Part shown: positions 56,594-64,000 of the stretch, one piece after another
How the letters are laid out: each line of letters opens with the position of its first letter
Position numbering within the stretch: the first letter of the stretch is position 1
NCBI GenBank assembly: GCA_031310005.1
Contig: CM062386.1
Span: 992,001-1,056,000 of the forward strand
Direction: 5' to 3'
Length of the DNA: 64,000 nt
Source: Dactylellina haptotyla
Taxonomy: Eukaryota; Ascomycota; Orbiliomycetes; Orbiliales; Orbiliaceae
Program-made: the position numbers and the translations under genes
Notes under the pieces: model-generated
Told to the model about the DNA's origin: nothing
The model's database searches: none
Seen by the model: only the letters and a program-made list of their open reading frames with translations

Positions 56594-58991
56594 TCACATC
56601 TTCTTCCTCTGCTTCAGTCCTTCCTTCGAACTCTCACCCTTTGTCTCCTTCTCTTCTACGACTTCGGCCTTCTCGCTCTCATCCTTAGCCTCGATAGCTT
56701 CCGTCTTTTCTTTCTCTCCCTCTTCCTCGCCATCACCTCCTTGGCCAAACTCGTTAACACGAGAATAATCCACACGGTAGCTCCAAAGCTGGTAGAGGTA
56801 GATGAAGAATATTCTGGTATCCGATCAATTAGCTATGATTCGCCGTCTCATATTGGTTTAGAAGCGGTGAGTACTTACACGTCGTCTCTGAGGGTGGCAA
56901 TACGATGTAACGTCGGCATCTTGATAGTGAAGGCGAAGAGATCATCGACAAATGTATCTAAAAATAGGTTTGAATGTCAGCAACAATACTAACTACCAAT
57001 CTAATTTGGTGAACATACTCAAGAACTTATACATCATGGTCTTTCTCGGCATGTGGGCGACAGATTTAAGACGGTAGTTGATGTACAAACTGGGGACCAT
57101 CATCAAGAATCCGTATGCGTAAACACTCCCTGTAATCATTTGTCAGTTGTTGTTTCCATAGAGCATGTAACAGGGCATCCGTGTCAAGTAATACATACCA
57201 ACCAACGTTGTAATAGTAAAACTATACCAACTTTTATGCTCCTCATACACCAAGCTGTACCCAGCGTACGCGAGCAACAACGGGACAGCAACAATCATCA
57301 AGTACTTGAACGCTATCTCATCATACTCCTTCGTTTTCTCTTCGGTCTCGCTGAGTTTATGTTTGTCTTCGAAAGAGATCTTATAGCCGATTAACGTGCC
57401 GGGAGCCTCGCGGACCCTAACGTTGACGACAGTGGTGATTTTCCATGCTTCGATGAGAATACCCATACCCTGCCCGAAGAGAATCATCCAGGAAGTGCCG
57501 TCCGAGTTGTCGACGAGGTAAAGGAAAATGATAAGCTGCATAATGACATTGCCGAGAATAGTACGGAAGGAGACGCCAACATTGTCTTTCTTGTTTCGAA
57601 AATGGGACTACACGTAATTTTGTTAAAAAGGTGACATGCTACTGGTTGAAGAGGGACTCCTTACAATGTCACTCTTGAATGCCAACATTTCGAAGACGGT
57701 ATGGAGTAGAGACACAACGATTGTGGTGGAGAGGAGGTAGACGTTGGTATCGATGAGGATGCGCTTCACTTCTTCAAGTTCTGCTCCCTGCGCGTTATTC
57801 TGTTGGGCTTGGAGCTTGAAGGCTTGGTCCATGGAGGCGTAGATGCTGAATTTCCAATTGGGAATGTTGTAAACATTAATATGCAGGTCTTGGCTCCTAT
57901 TAAATGGTTAGAAATAGTCTTGATACCCAGTTGGAGAAAAAAATTAGTGGTCTTACTTGACGGTATCATTTATCGGCATCATATGCTCTTTGAGCAACCA
58001 AAAGTCGTTGACAAATATGACGGGATAGAACCAAGAATTATGGCCATATTGGTCGCGAGCGTTGTCACGCTCAAGACTGTAGTGCTGTCGCATCGCCGGG
58101 TGCATCGAAGGATATTGCTGGGGGCCAGTGTTTCCGACCACGTTGATGGTGATATTCGGATGCCAGTACGTTCCGATGGTTGGTCCTTCGGTTTGTGGTT
58201 CCGGCTCGACCTCTTCTTCGACCTCTTCCTCTTTATTCCCACCCAACAGCTTCTTGACCTTTCTGATCTTCTTCTTCGGCATGAACCGGGTGAGGAGCTT
58301 GTACTGGGCGTAACTGTTCGACGCATCGTGCTCGGCGATACCATGCTTGTTGACCCAAATGACGGCCCAGAGTGTGCCGTTGTGCTGGACGTTCGGGCTG
58401 AAGTTGACGGTGGCACTGGCGCCGCGCTCTTCGCTGAAATCATCCATCTTGTAGTTTTCCGTGTAGAAGACTCGATCCCGTTTGATGACGGCCGGATCTG
58501 CGAGGTTTATATTCCCCGGGGTTTCCGTGACGTAGACGGAGATATCGATGGGTTGATCGTAGGTCCATAGCGGGTATATCGCGTCCGGGACGCCCTTGAA
58601 TTCGTACAGACCGAGCTCGGAGGGGTCGAGCTTGGGTGCGGGATACATTGGGACGCCGCCTGGAGTTACAGTGCCGGTTGCCCCTTGTGCCGCCTGCGGG
58701 CCGGACTTGTTGATCCAGCCCATCTGGGTTCCTACGACTCCTGCAGGTGTACGCGGGATCGTTAGGAACAATATATATATATGAAGTCATGGTGGGGTGA
58801 AACTAACTCCATAGGTATTGGAACGCGAGGAACATTACGATGCTGTTGACGGCGGTTCGCCAGAAGGGTTGCTATACATCCGCGTGTTAGCATTTAGCAT
58901 CTACAATATATATGCAAGATTGTGGTGATTCTGGAATGGGTACCTCATCGGCCTGCGCGGCCGGGCGCCTCTGAGGTTGACCCTGAGGCAT
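56594..58991 (-). CDS. CLPTM1: CLPTM1-family membrane protein
   Basis: Multi-pass membrane protein of the ER/Golgi; in animals CLPTM1 and CLPTM1L act in GABA-A receptor trafficking and lipid scrambling of GlcN-PI. Seen: the first exon MPQGQPQRRPAAQADE ends at the GTACCC donor, the next (about 58800-58870) codes the TM PFWRTAVNSIVMFLAFQYLW. A large lumenal region follows, with GLYEFKGVPDAIYPLWTYDQPIDISVYVTE, NVQHNGTLWAVIWVNKHG, TYWHPNITINVV and SWFYPVIFVNDFWLLKE. The membrane core has STTIVVSLLHTVFEMLAFKSDISHFRNKKD and LYLVDNSDGTSWMILFGQGMGILIEAWK, then YKISFEDKHKLSETEEKTKEYD. The C-terminus is charged (EEGEKEKTEAIEAK to KQRKKM). SWMILFGQ and WKITTVVNV are family hallmarks. It has at least eight exons. 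Confidence 0.95.
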
Positions 58992-60072
58992 GTTGACGTG
59001 GGGTCAACGTTGGGTGCGATATCGCGGGTCGAAGAGTGAGTAGCGGGATATCTAGCGTGAGGACCGGGGACGAGAGTAAATATAAATTTTCAACGGCGCA
59101 TCGGATCGGCTGGTAAAACCGATCAATTATGGCGGCGGCTTATCGATAGGGAGGTCAGAGAAGGGGAAGCAGAAGGAAGAAGAGTCCAGATTGTCGGTTG
59201 GGAAGACCCCGGCAAACTGGGCAAAGATGCATGACGAAACATGGGTTGGCGCCTCTAGCCGGATGGATCCAATGCGACGATGGAGACCAAGCTCGCCAGA
59301 ACGAGCTCGGAGTTCGCCATCCGCGATGCCCCAATATCGTCCACATAATCGAACCATGTCTATAGCATAGATGTATAGATATATAAAAAGGAGCGTAGAT
59401 ATTGTCGTCTTCACATGCTCGCGGGAATGTGTTGTCGCGGACGTTGAGCTCGTCGGGTTTGGCGTGTCTTTGAAGTGTCTCTGAGCTGCTGCCTCCGTTG
59501 CCATCGCCCAATTTTCACCTCCTCCTCCTCTCCATCTCCTTCTCCCTCCTCCCTCCTCATATCTCTGCCCATCTGCTCGATTACTGCTGCTCAGTCAACG
59601 TCCATCCGTCCGCTCCTCTGCCGTATTGTTCCCATTATCACTAGCATAGATAGATAGATAGCTACTCGTTTGTCCACCGAATCGTTGGCGGCGAATACTT
59701 CCCGGCTGGGCAGCTCAGGACCCCAAGCAATCCACCATACGATCCTCACTCCTCCCCTGCGCCTGTGCAGGCGATTTGGGCCATCCCCAGTCTTCACCAA
59801 CTGCCCGACCTGCCCGATTGTCCCTGCTACACCGCACCCCAGCCGACAGCGCTAACAACGTCAACGTCAACGTCAACGTCAACACCAGCGACGAAATCTC
59901 TCGTGTGCAATCCGCTAGTAACAACCAGCCATCGCCACCGCCGGAATACTCCCCTCGGCCCTCCGTCACTTCTACGGCCGCACAACATCTCCGACACCAC
60001 TCCATTCACTCGATAATCGGAGGTGACAAGAGCATCGAAACCAGCAAGCCTGACAAGAGAAGATCTAGCAGG
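58992..60072. promoter_or_regulatory. Divergent promoter region, CLPTM1 / RHB1
   Basis: 1.1 kb between divergent genes, with CT-rich DNA around 59515-59560 and a GTCAAC hexamer repeat at 59860-59883. The frame immediately upstream of RHB1 stays open to 59776. Confidence 0.55.
59860..59883. repeat. (GTCAAC)n hexanucleotide repeat
   Basis: Four tandem GTCAAC units in the leader of RHB1. If translated in the RHB1 frame they would give an Asn-Val repeat. Confidence 0.9.
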
Positions 60073-60818
60073 ATGCCGGCAGTTAAACAGAGAAAAGTCG
60101 CCATTGTCGGAAGCAGGGCAGTCGGTATGCCATTCAACCCACCAGTTCTCTTTCTCTACCGAAAATTATGAAAATGAAAAGGCAATTTTGGTTTTTTAAA
60201 TAAAATACAAAACTATTCTAACAATCCCGGCGTCGACTAGGCAAATCCTCTCTGACCGTCCAGTTTGTCGAAAATCACTTCGTGGAGAGCTATTACCCAA
60301 CAATCGAAAACACCTTCAGCACCGTTATCAAATACAAAGGTCAGGACTACTCCACCGAGATTGTCGACACCGCCGGCCAGGATGAGTACAGCATCCTGCA
60401 GTCAAAGCACTCTATCGGTATCCACGGATACCTCATAGCGTACTCCGTGACCTCCAGCCAATCTTTCGAAATGGTCAAAATCATCAGAGACAAAATCTTA
60501 AATCATCTTGTAAGAGACACCTCCTCACATATCTTTCCCTGTTTTCTGAATTCCTGGCTGACTTGTACTTTTGCAAAATAGGGTGCTGATTGGGTCCCCT
60601 GCGTTCTCGTCGGCAACAAATCCGATCTGCACATTCAACGACAGGTGTCACCCGAAGAAGGCAAGGCCCTCGCTGAAGAATGGAAATGTGCTTGGACCGA
60701 AACATCAGCCCGGCACAACGAGAACGTAGCAAAGGCTTTCGAGCTTCTGGTTGCAGAAATCGAAAAGTCACAGAACCCAGCACAACCTCCCAACGGCGGC
60801 AAGTGCGTGCTTATGTAA
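60073..60818 (+). CDS. RHB1: Rheb small GTPase
   Basis: Ras-like GTPase of the TSC-Rheb pathway, which activates TORC1 and affects basic amino-acid uptake in fungi. Seen: three exons (60073-60124, 60241-60509, 60582-60818) giving 185 residues. The start MPAVKQRKVAIVGSR matches other Rhebs. P-loop GSRAVGKS carries the Rheb-specific Arg in place of Ras Gly12. Effector loop YYPTIENTFS, G3 DTAGQDEYS, G4 VGNKSD, G5 ETSARHNENV and a C-terminal CAAX box CVLM for farnesylation. The whole length is normal. The frame is open for another 99 codons upstream without a stop, so an N-terminally extended form is formally possible, but the family start is at 60073. Confidence 0.96.
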
Positions 60819-62780
60819 ACTCTTTTTATACCAAGAATCATAAGTTTTTTTTTGCAGCGAGTATATCAATAACTCTTTTTGGATTTTGTTTATTTTGGGA
60901 AGGAGGTCTACCGTGCCTGAAGAGCATGTTCTACCGGGCATTTTAGAGTTGACAGATCCGCTTTCTGGGACCCACAAGAGATCGTCCACCTCTGTCTTCC
61001 GCGTGTGCGATGGTGTTTTCATTCCGACGGTGCTTTTGGAGCTATATATATTTTTGGGGAAATTTTGGGGCGTGTCCCTGCAGATATCTTTAGGATTTTG
61101 ATTTATTGGTTTCTTTTTATTGGTTATCGATTGGGCGCAAGCTTATCACCGCTCCTGTACTCTTTTGGGTTCCAACTCATCCTTTATGCGACGCCATGTA
61201 TACGAGATATCGTAGAGACCTTTCGTGCCGATACCTTTTGGCACACAATGGAATGTTTATACCAAGTGTAATAACACATTGCTTGTAGTCGATATTCTCG
61301 CTATTGTGACTTTACTACCTAGTCTCGAAGCCAACTGCCTGCGCAGTTATCGTAGGAAACGATACTTGCTAGCACACAACAGCACGTCTATTGTCTAATA
61401 ACGAGACTATTTCCCACTCGAATATTCTTCTGCTTACCCGCAACCAAGCATGCTACAATCAACCCGATGACCAGCCCATTCAATAGACCTTCGTAGTAAC
61501 CACCGCACGAATCTGTTCAAGAAGGCCTTTGAACGCAAGGGGTATTCGGGGAACCAAGAATGACTTTCTTTGATTTCGTTTCTTTTCCCACCGTAGATAG
61601 TCTCGTTGCCAGACGCTGAACGCTGACTACACCCCAGATATAGGTCGCCAGAGTCAAAGTTAATATAATTTTCTACCCAGTGCCTCATGGCGCACCTCAA
61701 CCATCAGATCTTAAGGCGCGATTTTAATACCCTCACTCGCCGTTCAAATATCTGGATATATCTTGCTTTCAGTCTCTCAACTGGTCATAATCGATCAAGA
61801 TGCAATCACTCCAGCCCCCCTGCAATATACTATAATACATGATGTCTTCGCCGAGTGTGCCCTAGTACATGAGCAATAAAGAGCTCTCAAGTATTCGGAA
61901 TCCACTTCAAAATATGGAAACAAAAAAAAAAATTGTGTTGTGCGCGTGGTTCCTCCGCGGAGTAACAGAATAATATTCTGCTGTGTTATAGTCTGAGGGC
62001 GTTCGTATTCATGCGCTCGAGCCAAAACCGAGAAAGCCGCATGAGGTCATAAAATCCGTGTAGAAGTGCCCATGTGGTTGGAACTCAGCCTCCCTTAAAG
62101 AGCGTTACTTAAACTCACTGGCCACACTGCACGGAACCCAACACGGCAGGTTAAGGCGCTAAGATAATGGTGCAGCTGAGAAAAAGTCCCGGATAGGCGT
62201 CGATGTGAGTCTCTTGTAAATTTGTAATCTCGCCAAGTAGAGACCGAATCTTTCTCATATGTGGAGGTGTGTATAGTAATTTTACCGGTGGTGGTTGGGA
62301 GCTTTAGCACAACGATGTGGGCTTAAAATACATCATTGAGCCAAGCATGACCGAGTTACCCGCACATGCACCCTGTCCTGTGGTGCAGCGGGTGCCATTA
62401 TGGACCAACGGTCAGCCCCATTTTGCGGTGGTGGAATCGGCCTTGGAGCCTGGTTTCCACAGCCCAACTCGAATTTGGCACAGAACTCATCACCCTAGGG
62501 CCCTAGCTACACTCTCGCTTCCAAAGCTGCTGGTGGGCTTGGAACGAATCCTCGCGACAATTGTAGCCTTAGTTTGGGGATTTCGAATTAGCTTAGCAGA
62601 ACTCAAGTGCAATATTTGAACATGTTGAAATAGTAGTATTTAAGATGTTTCGGTCCCAGTATCAATATTTCATTGATTGTTCTATCTACGTTCAATATCC
62701 AATTCAACAAGGTTATATACGTATCTAATACACAGTATTATATATAATTTCTTTCTCGACTGCTCCAAGTAAAGACGGCA
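60819..62780. other. Intergenic region between RHB1 and the last gene
   Basis: 2 kb with no supported gene; open frames at 60886-61288 and 62317-62619 do not resemble known proteins. T-rich after the RHB1 stop, AT-rich close to the next start (62640-62760). Confidence 0.5.
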
Positions 62781-63901
62781 ATGCATCGAAAAACCACTTC
62801 ACGATTAGCATTTTTCGGTGTTTCCAATTTATACAGAGTTAATGAAGCCCAATCCACCAGTCGCTCGAAGCCGGAATTCGTGACCTCGGGCTGGTGGACA
62901 GCAATCCGCTACTACCAATGGATCACCAGCTTAATCGTTCTCGTATATGTGAACATAACTGGAAACCAAAGACCCCTCTATTTATCCAGAGAGTTTGATT
63001 ACCTACCCGGCGATTTACCAGCCTTTAAGTATGGGGAGGGCGGGTGGGGATATACTGTTATGACCGCTTCGGTAAGTCAAATTGATTCTCTTCGTGCTGT
63101 TGTTCAAAAAACAACATTTCTACGTCTACAGGAATACAAGTTTGCTAACATGGCAATTTCTTGTACCACAGCTGGCCACATACCTCGGGCTTATAATCTT
63201 CCCGTTCATCTTCTTCTTTGCCAATATCGCACTATCCCCTTTGGAGGGATTCATTATCGAGATATTCATCGTGCTTCTGTGGATAGTTGCTCTAGTCGGT
63301 GACATTGCAGCCCTCATCGGATTCATCCATACGAGGCAGAATTCCAAATTCGAACCTGGTTTCTCCCAAGCTGCCCTTATCGTGGGGCTCGTTCTCCTCG
63401 TAGTTGATGTGTAAGTCCCTCTTAATCATGATCGATACTGTTATAATGGATTACTAACATTTCAAAAAAATATATAGTATCGGTTCAGTAGTAACCTTCA
63501 GAAGGGCCTTTCGCCAACTCACCCCGGATTGGCAGCAAAAGGGAGCTGCCAGAGATGCTGCCAGACTACGAGCACGCAGAGTCGCCGTCGAGGCAGCTAC
63601 TGCAGAGGCTGAACCGGAAGCTACCACTCCCCTTACTACCATACCTCCCCAATCGGGCTTCAGGGTCATCTCTGCACACCCGATCCACACGGAAGCTCCA
63701 AAGCCGGGAGACCGTTTCTCGAGAGATCAAGAGGTAGAGGGTCGCATCGCAGCCGTCGCAGCGCCTCCTACTTACTTCTATGCGACCTCCTCGTCGCATG
63801 GACGGGGGGCGAGCGATGGGGGGTCAACCGTCTATGATCCGGAGGCTGGTGATACTGAGTTACCGACTTATAGCGCGAAGTCGGATAAAACTATAAGATA
63901 G
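62781..63901 (+). CDS. Four-TM membrane protein, MARVEL-like
   Basis: I recognise a fungal four-TM protein but not a named gene. Three exons: the first ends at the GTAAGT donor near 63072, the second ends in VVDV (GTAAGT near 63412), the third runs to the stop at 63901. TM1 YYQWITSLIVLVYVNI, TM2 YLGLIIFPFIFFFANIAL, TM3 IEIFIVLLWIVALVGDIAALIGF, TM4 AALIVGLVLLVVDVIGSVVTF. The C-terminal tail (about 130 residues) has an Ala/Arg-rich coiled coil (AARDAARLRARRVAVEAATAEAEPE), then a Ser/Gly/Tyr-rich end (DTELPTYSAKSDKTIR). The layout, with four TMs and a long cytosolic tail, fits MARVEL-domain proteins of the plasma membrane. Confidence 0.78.
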
Positions 63902-64000
63902 AAAAGGGAAAGAATATACCGGTGATTTAGGAAGTTTGAGGAGTAATGGTTATGAGATCGCATATACATATTCACCTACATTTTTGGAGTTTTTGCTTGA
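63902..64000. other. Right-edge 3' flank
   Basis: 99 bp after the last stop codon, AT-rich, presumed 3' UTR. Confidence 0.6.

Noticed and set aside
1-64000. CRISPR arrays, rRNA and transposon or virus-derived elements
   Set aside because: No repeat-spacer pattern, rRNA core, terminal repeats or element-type coding motifs seen by eye in this eukaryotic sequence; a repeat-library search would be needed for small decayed copies.

Overview
The window is nuclear DNA of a filamentous ascomycete, most likely Pezizomycotina. The genes are cut by many short introns (about 45-100 bp) with GTRNGT donors, CTAAC-like branch points and TAG/CAG/AAG acceptors. They lie on both strands with no operon logic. 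The set includes fungal families such as KNR4/SMI1, a WOPR (Wor1/Ryp1) master regulator, an Elp5-type Elongator subunit and a fungal formate dehydrogenase. I recognised no transposon, rRNA, tRNA or CRISPR array.

Layout. 1.4-9.7 kb: KNR4 (-), GDP-mannose transporter (-), TXNDC9/phosducin-like protein (+), prephenate dehydratase (-). 10.9-20.2 kb: eRF1 (+), PET100 (-), Rab18-like GTPase (+), ABHD11-type hydrolase (-), complex I LYR subunit NDUFA6 (+), RNA polymerase I/III subunit AC19 (-). 20.5-26.9 kb: COG1 (-) and TDP1 (+) in divergent orientation. 26.9-40.7 kb: an almost 14-kb stretch whose only recognisable gene is an intronless WOPR regulator, with about 8.0 kb of empty DNA upstream and 4.3 kb downstream. 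40.7-46.3 kb: three mitochondrial proteins, MTO1 (+), an FMP32/MCUR1-type protein (+) and an RSO55/MTRFR-type peptide-release factor (-). 46.3-49.7 kb: poorly coding DNA with one or two doubtful ORFs. 49.7-64 kb: formate dehydrogenase (+), a degenerate SDR (-), ELP5 (+), a four-TM protein (+), CLPTM1 (-), Rheb GTPase (+) and a second four-TM protein (+).

Functional themes. Mitochondrial functions recur: complex I, complex IV assembly, mt-tRNA modification, mt translation release, ABHD11. Translation and tRNA biology also recur (eRF1, ELP5, MTO1, MTRFR), as do Golgi and secretion (GDP-mannose transporter, COG1, Rab18). Only loose positional grouping is visible, except for the mitochondrial trio at 40.7-46.3 kb and the shared 270-bp promoter of ABHD11/NDUFA6.

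Most unusual observations. The catalytic GGQ motif of the mitochondrial release factor appears to be assembled from three micro-exons of 8, 12 and 2 nt. TDP1 carries a UIM, a SUMO-interacting motif and a run of seven SUMO-acceptor consensus sites. The WOPR gene has an outsized non-coding territory with a palindromic Wor1-like site. One SDR has lost its catalytic Tyr and Lys. All gene models come from reading splice signals and family conservation by eye; no transcript data were available.
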